The notes under the pieces were generated by a model, which saw only the letters and a list, made by a program, of their open reading frames with translations, ran no database searches and was not told where the DNA came from. Below are positions 36,099 to 44,293 of a stretch of DNA of 64,000 nt, piece by piece. Every line of letters begins with the position of its first letter. The first letter of the stretch is position 1. Origin of the DNA: DATBVX01 sp963695985 (lineage in GTDB: Bacteria; Pseudomonadota; Gammaproteobacteria; Steroidobacterales; Steroidobacteraceae); contig CAVOIC010000003.1 of the NCBI GenBank assembly GCA_963695985.1, positions 167,267-231,266 on the forward strand, in the 5' to 3' direction. The translations under genes and the position numbers were made by a program.

Positions 36099-36338
36099 TC
36101 AACTCGAGGCGAGCTTCACGCGGCGCTGGCGGATCGTCTCATTGGCGGCGCGCTCGTGAGCCTCCGGCGAACCTGACGCAGTCTTGTCGCCGCTGCTGCC
36201 CTGCTTGCGCCAGATCTTGAGATCGCGCGGCGCGGCCACTGCGACCATCACCCGTGAGCGGCTGGCGTGCACGATCTTGACTTCGATGTCCGGTCCGATC
36301 TGGATCGATTCACCAATGCGTCGGGCGATGAGCAGCAT
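36099..36338 (-). CDS. csrA: CsrA/RsmA-like RNA-binding regulator (divergent, extended)
   Basis: This 79-aa protein starts MLLIARRIGESIQIGPDIEV after a good ribosome site (GGAGG). It aligns with CsrA (MLILTRRVGETLMIG) and keeps Arg6 and Arg7. The second RNA-contact region GVNAPKEVSVHREE is altered to AVAAPRDLKIWRKQ, retaining an Arg at the key position. A 30-residue polar C-terminal extension follows (SGSPEAHERAANETIRQRR). CsrA binds GGA motifs in mRNA leaders as a dimer. The direct coupling to an EAL gene suggests post-transcriptional control of c-di-GMP signalling, which is inference. It may be a paralogue of a canonical csrA elsewhere. Confidence 0.85.
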   Translation of the reverse strand: MLLIARRIGESIQIGPDIEVKIVHASRSRVMVAVAAPRDLKIWRKQGSSGDKTASGSPEAHERAANETIRQRRVKLASS

Positions 36339-36668
36339 GGTGGGTTCCTCCTTGAAGCTGCGTGAGTGGGTTCGGCGATGGCACGACGCCGTTTGACGCC
36401 AGTGACGGCGCAGCGCGAGCAATGCCACAAGAAGGGAGCAACCTCGTGAGGTCGCGGAAGCGAGATCGGGCTGTCCATGCCGGCATGTGCTGTTCCTGTC
36501 GTCTCTGCGGATGCGTCCTTAGGGTTTCCTGCAACGCGAATTTACGTCCGGGTCTCCTGCAGGGGAGTGAATCAGTGCTCAACTTTGATAAACATAATAC
36601 GGTGCTGTGTCACAACCGAGCCGTGGTCGCCGTTCGGTTGCGAGTTTCCCGTAGCGCTCGCGTCGCGA
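36339..36668. other. Non-coding region upstream of the csrA-like gene
   Basis: About 330 bp without a credible gene. An AT-rich island at 36578-36600 stands out; on the minus strand it holds TATTAT, and separately TTGTGA with a 17-bp spacer to TTTATC. It may be the csrA promoter, though no arrangement scores well in both hexamers. Confidence 0.4.
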
Positions 36669-36706
36669 CAGATCTAGAAGCAATCGACAGACCTAGAAGC
36701 AATCGA
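36669..36706. repeat. 19-bp tandem duplication over an SDR stop codon
   Basis: Two copies of CAGAYCTAGAAGCAATCGA, at 36669-36687 and 36688-36706, differ at one base. The right copy contains the last codons and TAG stop of the SDR gene (minus strand), and the left copy repeats them just downstream. Confidence 0.75.
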
Positions 36707-37445
36707 AGGATTGACCCGAGACGCCCCGGCTCGCCGGGCCCAGAAGATAAAGGTAGGGGCCGACCAGAGCGGCGGGATCGGGCAACGTGCTGGGGTCTTC
36801 GGCCGGGTATGCCTGCAGCCGCATCGCTGTACGCGCCCGGACCGGGTTGATGCAGTTCACGCGGATCGCACTGGAGGAGGTTTCATCGGCCAGTACCTGA
36901 GCCAGACCCTCGACCGCAAACTTGGAGACGGCGTAGGCGCCCCAGAGTGCCCGCCCACGACGCCCGACGCTGCTCGAGGTGAACAGCACGCTGGCGTCGG
37001 GCGATCTGTGCAGCAGCGACAGGCAGACCTGCGTCAGGGCGAACGCCGCCGTGACGTTGACGTGCAGGACGCGCACCCAGGTCGGCACATCGTAGTGATC
37101 GATCGGACTCAGCTGTCCGAGCAGGGCAGCATTGTGCAGCAGTCCGTCGAGGCGTCCATAGCTCTTTTCGACAGCGGCGGCGAGCGCATCGTAGTCGCTG
37201 GCGAGTGCGGATTCGAGGTTCAACGGCGCAATGCTCGGTCGCGGTCCGTCGGCGGCGAGAATCGCGTCATGAGTCGCTTCGAGCTTGCGTATTGTCCGGC
37301 CGCTGAGAACCACAGTCGCACCGTGCACCGCGAGTGCGAGGGCCACGGCGCGGCCGATGCCATCGCCAGCGCCTGTCACGAGAATGACGCGCTCGCGCAG
37401 CTCATCGCGCGCCGGCCGATGGTGCCGCAGCTCACTGGGCGTCAT
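36693..37445 (-). CDS. Short-chain dehydrogenase/reductase, YciK-like
   Basis: This NAD(P)-dependent oxidoreductase has 250 aa from the chosen start MTPSELRHHRPARDELRERV; an ATG nine codons earlier is possible. It has the Rossmann motif VTGAGDGIGRAVALALA, the NAG equivalent LLHNAALLG, the catalytic Ser in LFTSSSVGRRGRALWGAYAVSKFAVEGL with Tyr and Lys as YxxxK, and the PVRART-type INPVRARTAM. It resembles E. coli YciK, whose physiological substrate is unclear. It overlaps the end of rmuC by 14 bp and is the last gene of the leftward mtaD-ubiG-mupP-rmuC unit, as in Pseudomonas (without rmuC). Confidence 0.88.
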   Translation of the reverse strand: MTPSELRHHRPARDELRERVILVTGAGDGIGRAVALALAVHGATVVLSGRTIRKLEATHDAILAADGPRPSIAPLNLESALASDYDALAAAVEKSYGRLDGLLHNAALLGQLSPIDHYDVPTWVRVLHVNVTAAFALTQVCLSLLHRSPDASVLFTSSSVGRRGRALWGAYAVSKFAVEGLAQVLADETSSSAIRVNCINPVRARTAMRLQAYPAEDPSTLPDPAALVGPYLYLLGPASRGVSGQSFDCF

Positions 37446-38736
37446 CGGCTGCTCGCGAATCGGGCGGCGCATCCGGCGCGTCGCCGCTCGGAGTGCGCGC
37501 GAGCTTCGCGACCGGATCGAGCGTTTCGAGGCTGCGGTCCGATTTCAGCCCCAGGTCGGTGAACCGGCGCGCGGCCGTCAGCACCTGTCGTTCTAGCGAG
37601 CCGACCGCATTGTTGTAGGCCTCGATGCTCGCGTCCAGGCTCTTACCCACTCTGCCGAGATGGGCGCCGAATACACTCAGCCGCCGGTAAAGCTCTTCGC
37701 CGAGGTCGCGGATGATTGCGGCGTTCTGTGCCAGGGCCAGCTGCCGCCAACCATAGGCAATAGCCTTCAGCATCGCGATGAAGCTGGTGGGCGTCGCCAG
37801 GATGACGTTTTGGCGAATGGCTTCATCCAGCAACCCCGGGTTCTCGTTAAGTGCCGCGGCGAGGAACTGATCGCCGGGAACAAACAGGATGACGAAGTCG
37901 GGGCTGTTCTCGAACTGTGCCCAGTAGGATTTGGCCGCGAGTGCGCGCACGCGCTCGGCGAGCAGTTGCCCATGTCGTCGCAGCGCGCTGGCGCGCGCCT
38001 CATCCGATGGCGCATCGACGGCTTCGAGATACGCGCCGAGCGGCGTCTTCACGTCCACTACGAGATCGCGCGCATCGGGCATGTGAATAATGAGATCCGG
38101 ACGCAGTGCGCCTTCCTCGCCCGCCGTATGGGCTTGCTCGGTAAAATCGCAGTGCGGTGTCATGCCGGCCAGCTCCACGAGCCGCCGCAACGACATCTCA
38201 CCCCACTGGCCGCGCACTTCGGGTCGTCGCAGCGCATTCACGAGGTTGCGGGTCTCGCGCTGCAGGGCGGATTGGCTGCTGTTGACCGATTCCAGATACT
38301 GGCGCATCGCGCCGAATGACTCGTGCCGGTCCTTCTCGATGTTGGCGATCTGCGTCTGCGTCCGAACCAGCGCCTCCTGGACCGGCCGCAGCAGTGCTTC
38401 GATGGCCTGCTCGCGCTCCTTGAGCGCGTGCGTCGCCTGCAATTGCTGCTGGCCCAGGTTCTCATGCGCGAGCTTGAGGAACAGCTCGCTGTTACTGCGC
38501 AGCGTGGCTCGCGCCAGGCCGTCGAAAGCTATCGTGAGCCGTTCCTGAGCGCGCTCGAGCGCATGGTCACGTTCCTGGTCGAGTACCTCCTGGGACTTGA
38601 GCCGCGTGCGCGCGTTTTCCAGTTCGAGCCCGAGCTGCTGCTGAGCGCGTGCGGCGCGCAGCGCCATCACGAGCCAGCCCAGTGCAAAGCCGACTGCGGC
38701 GGCGAGAACGATCCAGATCCAGAATCCATCCATCAT
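37432..38736 (-). CDS. rmuC: DNA recombination protein RmuC
   Basis: This protein, associated with limiting recombination and inversions at short repeats, has 434 aa. It has one N-terminal membrane anchor (FWIWIVLAAAVGFALGWLVMAL) and a long coiled coil (about 25-150). The conserved RmuC nuclease-like domain covers about 150-390, with GQWGEMSLRRLVELAGM, PDLIIHMPDARDLVVDVKTPL and FVILFVPGDQFLAAAL. Its ATG overlaps the mupP stop (ATGA). The position between mupP and the YciK-like gene is unlike the Pseudomonas order. Confidence 0.94.
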   Translation of the reverse strand: MMDGFWIWIVLAAAVGFALGWLVMALRAARAQQQLGLELENARTRLKSQEVLDQERDHALERAQERLTIAFDGLARATLRSNSELFLKLAHENLGQQQLQATHALKEREQAIEALLRPVQEALVRTQTQIANIEKDRHESFGAMRQYLESVNSSQSALQRETRNLVNALRRPEVRGQWGEMSLRRLVELAGMTPHCDFTEQAHTAGEEGALRPDLIIHMPDARDLVVDVKTPLGAYLEAVDAPSDEARASALRRHGQLLAERVRALAAKSYWAQFENSPDFVILFVPGDQFLAAALNENPGLLDEAIRQNVILATPTSFIAMLKAIAYGWRQLALAQNAAIIRDLGEELYRRLSVFGAHLGRVGKSLDASIEAYNNAVGSLERQVLTAARRFTDLGLKSDRSLETLDPVAKLARTPSGDAPDAPPDSRAADDAQ

Positions 38737-39413
38737 GGCCGCGGTGCAGTCCCGTTCAGCCAGGCGAGGAGCTCCGTCGGCTCATGAATCATCCCGTCGG
38801 CATCCCAGGCGTGCGGCTGATCCTGCTCGCCGAGGTAGCCGAACAGCGCGATGAGTGCACGCATTCCGGCCGCATGGGCGGCGCGCACATCGCGCTCGGC
38901 ATCGCCGACGTAGACACATTCGCGCGCGTCGACTCCCAGCAGGTCCGCGGCGTGCAGCAGGGGCGCCGGATGCGGCTTGCGCTGCGCCAGCGTGTCGCCG
39001 CTCACGATGCAGGTGGTGCGCTCGGCGAGCTGCAGCGCCGCGAGCAGCGGCTCGGTCAGAAAGGCAGGCTTGTTGGTCACTACACCCCAGCGCAGACGCC
39101 AGGCGTCCAGCTGCTGCAGTACCGCCTCGAATCCGGGAAACAGCGCGGTCTGTGTCGCGAGGTCGTTGCTGTAAAGCTCCAGGAACCGGGCGCGCAACGT
39201 CGCCACCTCATCCTCGCCGGCGTGCGGAAAGCCAAGGCGCACGAGGGCGAGGGCGCCGTGCGAGACGTGCGGGCGGATCTGCGTGAAGCTGAGCGTCTGC
39301 TGGCCGTGTTCTGCGCGCAGCCGGTTGAGCGCCTGTGCCATGTCCGGCGCCGTGTCGAGCAGCGTGCCATCGAGGTCGAAGAGCACGCCCTTGATGGTGG
39401 GTGGGCCGGCCAT
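38733..39413 (-). CDS. mupP: HAD-family phosphatase, probably N-acetylmuramic acid 6-phosphate phosphatase MupP
   Basis: This haloacid dehalogenase-type phosphatase has 226 aa. Motif I is GVLFDLDGTLLDT (Asp13 nucleophile, Asp15), motif II VVTNKP, motif III RKPHPAPLLHAADLLG, and motif IV YVGDAERDVRAAHAAG. By sequence alone it could be phosphoglycolate phosphatase (Gph). The location directly after ubiG and before a YciK-like SDR matches P. aeruginosa mupP, which acts in cell-wall recycling ahead of MurU. AmgK/MurU are not in the window. Its ATG overlaps the ubiG stop by one base (TAATG). Confidence 0.85.
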   Translation of the reverse strand: MAGPPTIKGVLFDLDGTLLDTAPDMAQALNRLRAEHGQQTLSFTQIRPHVSHGALALVRLGFPHAGEDEVATLRARFLELYSNDLATQTALFPGFEAVLQQLDAWRLRWGVVTNKPAFLTEPLLAALQLAERTTCIVSGDTLAQRKPHPAPLLHAADLLGVDARECVYVGDAERDVRAAHAAGMRALIALFGYLGEQDQPHAWDADGMIHEPTELLAWLNGTAPRP

Positions 39414-40141
39414 TACGCGTGAGCACGCGTGAGATGCATCAGGTAGTTCACAGTGGCATCGTCACTTCGCGCAAAGCGGCGCGTGATCGGGTTGTATTCG
39501 ATGCCGGCGATGTCCACGACTTCAAGTCCCGCGCGGCGCGCCCAGCCGGCGAGTTCGGACGGCCGGATGAAGCGCGCATAGTCGTGCGTGCCGCGAGGCA
39601 GCAGGCGCAGCAGGTACTCGGCACCGACGATTGCGAGCAGGAACGCCTTGAGATTGCGATTGATGGTCGACACGAACAGATGTCCGCCGGGACGCAACAG
39701 CGTGGCAATCGCCGTGAGCGTACGGTCCGGATCCGGAACGTGCTCGAGCATTTCCATGCAGGTCACGATATCGAAGCTCGCGGGCGACCCGGCGGCGAGG
39801 TCCTCCGGCGATGTGAGGCGGTACTCGAGCTGTGCGCCGCTCTCGAGCGCGTGCAATTGCGCTACCTGCAGCGCGGCCTGCGCCACGTCGATCCCCAGGA
39901 CCGTTGCACCCTCACGCGCCATCGCTTCGGCCAATATCCCGCCGCCACAGCCGACGTCGAGCACGCGGGCGCCGGCGAGCCGGGCACGCTCCATGATGAA
40001 GGCGAGGCGCAGTGGATTGAGCTCGTGTAACGGACGGAATTCGCCGGCGGGGTCCCACCAACGCTGCGCCAGGGCCTCGAACTTGGCGACCTCGCCGGCG
40101 TCGACGTTGGGCACTGATTGCATCGTGGCTGACTTGTTCAT
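39413..40141 (-). CDS. ubiG: Bifunctional 2-polyprenyl-6-hydroxyphenol methylase/3-demethylubiquinol 3-O-methyltransferase UbiG
   Basis: This SAM-dependent enzyme performs both O-methylations in ubiquinone synthesis. Starting at MNKSATMQSVPNVDAGEVAKFEALAQRWWDP it has 242 aa, and its ATGA overlaps the mtaD stop. FRPLHELNPLRLAFI and the SAM site VLDVGCGGGILAEAMAR (about 60-76) are diagnostic. CMEMLEHVPDP and FVSTINRNLKAFLLAIVGAEYLLRLLPRGTHDY follow. The much longer upstream open frame is an antisense-like extension through mtaD and is rejected. Confidence 0.96.
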   Translation of the reverse strand: MNKSATMQSVPNVDAGEVAKFEALAQRWWDPAGEFRPLHELNPLRLAFIMERARLAGARVLDVGCGGGILAEAMAREGATVLGIDVAQAALQVAQLHALESGAQLEYRLTSPEDLAAGSPASFDIVTCMEMLEHVPDPDRTLTAIATLLRPGGHLFVSTINRNLKAFLLAIVGAEYLLRLLPRGTHDYARFIRPSELAGWARRAGLEVVDIAGIEYNPITRRFARSDDATVNYLMHLTRAHA

Positions 40142-41469
40142 GCGGCACGCTCGATGAGTGCCGCGATCCGCTCGCTCCAGCGGGCAGCGTGCTGGCGCAG
40201 GCGCTGCGGATCGACACGCGTGAGCTGGCCATTGCTGACCAAGTGCTTGCCCGCAACCCACACGTCGCTGACCTGTGCACGGCTCGCGGCGTAGACCAGC
40301 TGCGCGAGAGGCGAGTAAACCGGCAACGTTGCCGGGGCATCGAGATCGATGCAGCACACATCGGCCCACTTGCCTGGCACCAGCGAGCCGATCTCGGACT
40401 CCAGGCCGAGAGCGCGTGCACCGTTGAGAGTCGCCATGCGCAGAGCCGTGGCCGCATTCACCACGGTGGGATCGCGGCTGCTGCCCTTTGCCAGCAGCGC
40501 CGCGAAGCGCATTTCCCCCATCAGGTCGAGATCGTTGTTGCTCGCGGCTCCATCGGTTCCGAGCGCGACATTGAGGCCGGCGTCGAGCATCGCAGCGACA
40601 GGGGCGATACCGTTTCCGAGTTTGAGATTCGATTCCGGGCAGTGCACCAGCGACATGCCGGCTTGCGCAGCCGTTGCAATGTCAGCACCGTCGGCCTGGA
40701 CGAAGTGCACGCCAAGCAGTCGCGGTGAGAGCAGGCCCACGCGGCGCAGGCGCTCGATGGGCCGCACGCCATGCACGGCAATGGACTGCGCGATCTCTGC
40801 CTGCGACTCGTGCAGGTGGATCATCACGATCGCATCGAGCTGATCGGCGTAGGTGCGGATGCGCTCAAGGGTTGCATCGCTTACCAGATAAGGAGAGTGG
40901 GGCCCCAGGGCGGTCGTGATAAGTGGATGATCCAGCCACTCATCGTGCAGCGCGAGTCCCCGTGACAGGTAGTCATCCGCACCGCGCGACCAGGGTGCCG
41001 GCGCATCGGCGATGGTGGCGCCGATGCAGGCCCGCAGGCGCATCTGCGCGGCCACCTGCGCGCTCTCCTCGGGGTAGAAGTACCAGTCCGCGACGCAAGT
41101 GGTGCCGGCGAGCAGCATCTCGGCATAGGCGAGCTCGCTGCCGTCGCGCACGAATTCTGCGCTAACCCAGCGCTGTTCGAGCGGCCAGATGCGCTGGCCG
41201 AACCAGGCTTCGAGCGGCAGATCATCTGCGATGCCGCGCAGCAGGCTCATGGCGGCGTGAGTGTGAGCGTTGACGAATCCGGGGATCAGTACATGGTTCG
41301 GACGCTGCACGTGCTCGCGGGCGGCGAAGCGCGCACGCGCTTCCGCCGCTGGCAGCAGCGCGACGATCCGGCCGTTGTTGACGGCGATCGCGTGCCGCTC
41401 GAGCACCCGTTGATCGGGCTCGACCGGGATGATCCAGCGTGCATCGATGAGCAGGTCGATGGATTCCAT
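40138..41469 (-). CDS. mtaD: 5-methylthioadenosine/S-adenosylhomocysteine deaminase (TRZ/ATZ family)
   Basis: This amidohydrolase deaminates MTA and/or SAH in purine and methionine salvage. It has 443 aa with the metal motif VNAHTHAAMSLLRG (His69, His71), HLHESQAEI, the conserved VHFVQAD, and the late Asp in LGTDGAASNNDLDLMGEMRFAALL. The C-terminal IGSLVPGKWADVCCIDL is typical. It heads the leftward mtaD-ubiG-mupP-rmuC-SDR unit and is divergent from gyrA, matching the Pseudomonas order PA3170-PA3173. Substrate choice between MTA and SAH is not resolved. Confidence 0.9.
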   Translation of the reverse strand: MESIDLLIDARWIIPVEPDQRVLERHAIAVNNGRIVALLPAAEARARFAAREHVQRPNHVLIPGFVNAHTHAAMSLLRGIADDLPLEAWFGQRIWPLEQRWVSAEFVRDGSELAYAEMLLAGTTCVADWYFYPEESAQVAAQMRLRACIGATIADAPAPWSRGADDYLSRGLALHDEWLDHPLITTALGPHSPYLVSDATLERIRTYADQLDAIVMIHLHESQAEIAQSIAVHGVRPIERLRRVGLLSPRLLGVHFVQADGADIATAAQAGMSLVHCPESNLKLGNGIAPVAAMLDAGLNVALGTDGAASNNDLDLMGEMRFAALLAKGSSRDPTVVNAATALRMATLNGARALGLESEIGSLVPGKWADVCCIDLDAPATLPVYSPLAQLVYAASRAQVSDVWVAGKHLVSNGQLTRVDPQRLRQHAARWSERIAALIERAA

Positions 41470-41501
41470 GCGTACCGCGGCGGGTAAATTCTGGCGCGGC
41501 T

Positions 41502-41530
41502 AGTATAGCGGCGCCGCGTGTGCTGCGGCA
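41502..41530 (-). promoter_or_regulatory. Putative promoter of the mtaD-ubiG unit
   Basis: On the minus strand a strong -10 (TATACT) lies about 33 bp before the mtaD ATG. The hexamer 17 bp upstream (TGCCGC) is a poor -35. Confidence 0.4.
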
Positions 41531-41541
41531 CACCGTGCGGG

Positions 41542-41570
41542 TTCGGCGCGGGTGCTCGCTGTGATAAGAT
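41542..41570 (+). promoter_or_regulatory. Putative extended -10 promoter of gyrA
   Basis: TG-A-TAAGAT at 41562-41570 forms an extended -10, with TTCGGC 17 bp upstream. The gyrA start is about 80 bp downstream. Confidence 0.4.
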
Positions 41571-41650
41571 TCTGTGCTTTCCACCCGGTTCTGAGATCGC
41601 AATCCCACGCTTCACGGCGCTCTTCCTCAAGCCTGACAACGGACTCCTGA

Positions 41651-44245
41651 ATGGCGGACATCGCGCGCGAAATTCTCCCCGTCAACCTCGAAGACGAAAT
41701 GCGCCGGTCCTACCTCGATTACGCGATGAGCGTGATCGTGGGGCGCGCGCTGCCGGACGTGCGCGATGGACTCAAGCCGGTTCACCGCCGGGTCCTGTAC
41801 GCGATGCGCGAGCTGGGCAATGACTACAACAAGCCCTACAAGAAGTCGGCGCGCGTGGTGGGTGACGTCATCGGCAAGTACCACCCGCATGGCGACACGG
41901 CGGTCTACGACACCATGGTGCGCATGGCGCAGGGCTTCTCCATGCGCTACGTGCTGGTGGATGGCCAGGGCAATTTCGGCTCGGTCGACGGCGATCTGCC
42001 GGCAGCGATGCGCTACACCGAAGTGCGCATGTCGCGGATCGCGCACGAGCTCCTCGCCGACATCGAAAAAGAAACGGTCGATTTCGTTCCAAACTACGAC
42101 GAGTCCGAGAGCGAGCCCGCGGTCCTGCCGACGCGCATTCCGAACCTTCTGATCAACGGCCAGACCGGGATCGCGGTCGGCATGGCTACCAACATTCCGC
42201 CGCACAACCTGACGGAGGTCGTGAACGCCTGCGTCGCGCTCATCGACGATCCGTCGCTTTCCCTCGCTGGACTCATGCAGCACATTCCGGGTCCCGACTT
42301 CCCCACGGCCGGCATCATCAACGGGTCGCAGGAAATCGTCGCCGGCTACAAGACCGGTCGTGGGCGCCTGTCGGTCCGGGCCCGCACGCACATCGAGGAG
42401 CTCGAGCGCAGCGGCCGGCACGCCATCGTCATCACGGAGCTGCCCTACCAGGTCAACAAGGCACGGCTCATCGAGCGCATCGCCGAGCTGGTGCGGGAGA
42501 AGCAGCTCGACGGCATTGCGCATGACGGGCTGCGGGACGAATCCGACAAGGATGGCATGCGGGTCGTCATCGAGCTCAGGAAGGGCGAGGTGCCCGACAT
42601 CGTGCTCAACAACCTGTATGCCCAGACGCCGATGGAGACGGTGTTCGGCATCAACATGGTGGCGCTCGTCGACGGGCAGCCCAGGCTCCTGTCTCTCAAG
42701 GAGCTGCTTGAGGCCTTCCTGCGTCATCGACGCCAGGTGGTCACGCGCCGCACGATCTTCGACCTGCGCAAGGCGCGCGAACGGGCTCACATCCTCGAGG
42801 GCCTGGCGGTGGCGCTCGCCAACATCGACGAGATCATCGCCACCATCAAGCGCTCCCCGTCACCCGCGGAGGCGCGCATGGCCTTGCTGGCGCGCAGCTG
42901 GGGCGGGGGCGCGGTGCCCCAGATGCTGGCGCGCGCGGGGGAAATCTCCACGCGACCCGACGGTGTGGCCAGCGATATCGGCCTCGTCGATGGCGCCTAT
43001 CGGCTTTCGGAGACGCAGGCGCAAGCGATCCTCGACATGCGGCTGCATCGGCTCACGGGTCTCGAACAGGGCAAGATCGTGGCCGAGTACCAGGAGCTCC
43101 TCGGGCAGATTCGCGATCTGGGTGAGATCCTGGCGCGCCCGGAACGGCTGCTCGCGGTGATCCGGGCGGAGCTGATCGAGATGCGCGAGGCCTACGGGGA
43201 CAAGCGGCGCACCGAAATCATTCACGACCATTCCGACCTGACGATCGAGGACTTGATCGAGCCCCAGGAAGTCGTCGTGACGCTGTCGCATTCCGGTTAC
43301 GCCAAGTCGCAACCGATTTCTGCCTACCAGGCGCAACGTCGTGGCGGGCGCGGCAAGGCGGCGACCAGCGTCAAGGATGAGGATTTCATCGACAAGCTGT
43401 TCGTCGCCAACACTCACGACACGCTGTTGTGTTTCTCGAGCCACGGCAAGGTCTACTGGCTCAAGGTGTACGAGCTGCCCCAGGCCGGGCGTGGTGCGCG
43501 TGGCAAGCCAATGGTGAACCTGCTGCCCCTGCAGGAAGGCGAGCGCATCAATGCCGTGCTGCCGATCCGCGAATATGACGAGCACCAGTACGTGTTCATG
43601 GCCACCGCGCTGGGGACTGTAAAGAAGACGTCGCTGGCTTCGTTTTCACGCCCGCGCACGACGGGCATCATCGCCGTGGACCTCGCGAGCGAGGATCGCC
43701 TGGTCGGCGTGGCGCTGACGGACGGTCAGCGGGAAATCATGCTGTGCACGAGCGGCGGCAAGGCGATTCGCTTTCGCGAGGGCGAAGTGCGGCCGATGGG
43801 ACGCGAGGCGGCGGGAGTGCGAGGCGTCAAGCTGTCGCTGGATCAGCGCGTGATCGCGCTTATCGTAGTCGATGAGGGCTTCGTTCTGACCGCATCCGAG
43901 AACGGTTACGGCAAGCTGACGCCGGTCGATGAGTTCCCCCAGCACGGGCGCGGCGGCCAGGGCGTGATTGCGCTGCAGACCACCGAACGCAACGGCCAGA
44001 TGGTGGGCGCGCTGCACGTGCTGCGCGAACACGAGATCATGCTCATCAGCTCGAGCGGCACCCTGGTGCGCACCCCCGTCGCCGAGATCTCGGTGGTTGG
44101 GCGCAACACCCAGGGCGTGCGGCTGATCCGGCTGGAAGAAGGGGAGCGGCTCGTCGGTATCGAGCGCGTCGAGGTGCTCAACGGCGAGGGTAGCGGCGAC
44201 ATCGATACCGGCAATCTGGCCGCTGAAACACCCGACCCCGCCTGA
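41651..44245 (+). CDS. gyrA: DNA gyrase subunit A
   Basis: This breakage-reunion subunit of gyrase has 864 aa. The winged-helix/tower region begins MADIAREILPVNLEDEMRRSYLDYAMSVIVGRALPDVRDGLKPVHRR. The catalytic tyrosine sits in RYTEVRM. The quinolone region KYHPHGDTAVYDTMVRMAQ has Thr at the E. coli Ser83 position and an intact Asp at position 87, like wild-type Pseudomonas. The GyrA-box of the C-terminal beta-pinwheel is QRRGGRGK (about residue 560), which marks it as GyrA rather than ParC. It leads the supraoperon with serC 48 bp downstream. Confidence 0.98.
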   Translation: MADIAREILPVNLEDEMRRSYLDYAMSVIVGRALPDVRDGLKPVHRRVLYAMRELGNDYNKPYKKSARVVGDVIGKYHPHGDTAVYDTMVRMAQGFSMRYVLVDGQGNFGSVDGDLPAAMRYTEVRMSRIAHELLADIEKETVDFVPNYDESESEPAVLPTRIPNLLINGQTGIAVGMATNIPPHNLTEVVNACVALIDDPSLSLAGLMQHIPGPDFPTAGIINGSQEIVAGYKTGRGRLSVRARTHIEELERSGRHAIVITELPYQVNKARLIERIAELVREKQLDGIAHDGLRDESDKDGMRVVIELRKGEVPDIVLNNLYAQTPMETVFGINMVALVDGQPRLLSLKELLEAFLRHRRQVVTRRTIFDLRKARERAHILEGLAVALANIDEIIATIKRSPSPAEARMALLARSWGGGAVPQMLARAGEISTRPDGVASDIGLVDGAYRLSETQAQAILDMRLHRLTGLEQGKIVAEYQELLGQIRDLGEILARPERLLAVIRAELIEMREAYGDKRRTEIIHDHSDLTIEDLIEPQEVVVTLSHSGYAKSQPISAYQAQRRGGRGKAATSVKDEDFIDKLFVANTHDTLLCFSSHGKVYWLKVYELPQAGRGARGKPMVNLLPLQEGERINAVLPIREYDEHQYVFMATALGTVKKTSLASFSRPRTTGIIAVDLASEDRLVGVALTDGQREIMLCTSGGKAIRFREGEVRPMGREAAGVRGVKLSLDQRVIALIVVDEGFVLTASENGYGKLTPVDEFPQHGRGGQGVIALQTTERNGQMVGALHVLREHEIMLISSSGTLVRTPVAEISVVGRNTQGVRLIRLEEGERLVGIERVEVLNGEGSGDIDTGNLAAETPDPA

Positions 44246-44293
44246 TACACTCTTTGCGCCTCGTATTTACAGTGCGCTCAGCACGGGAATTTC

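Noticed and set aside
36362..36850. 162-codon plus-strand frame over the csrA upstream region and SDR end
   Set aside because: It has no family resemblance, crosses the tandem duplication and lies antisense to the SDR gene.
41627..42790. 387-codon open frame on the minus strand over gyrA
   Set aside because: It is a mirror frame of the strongly conserved gyrA N-terminus.
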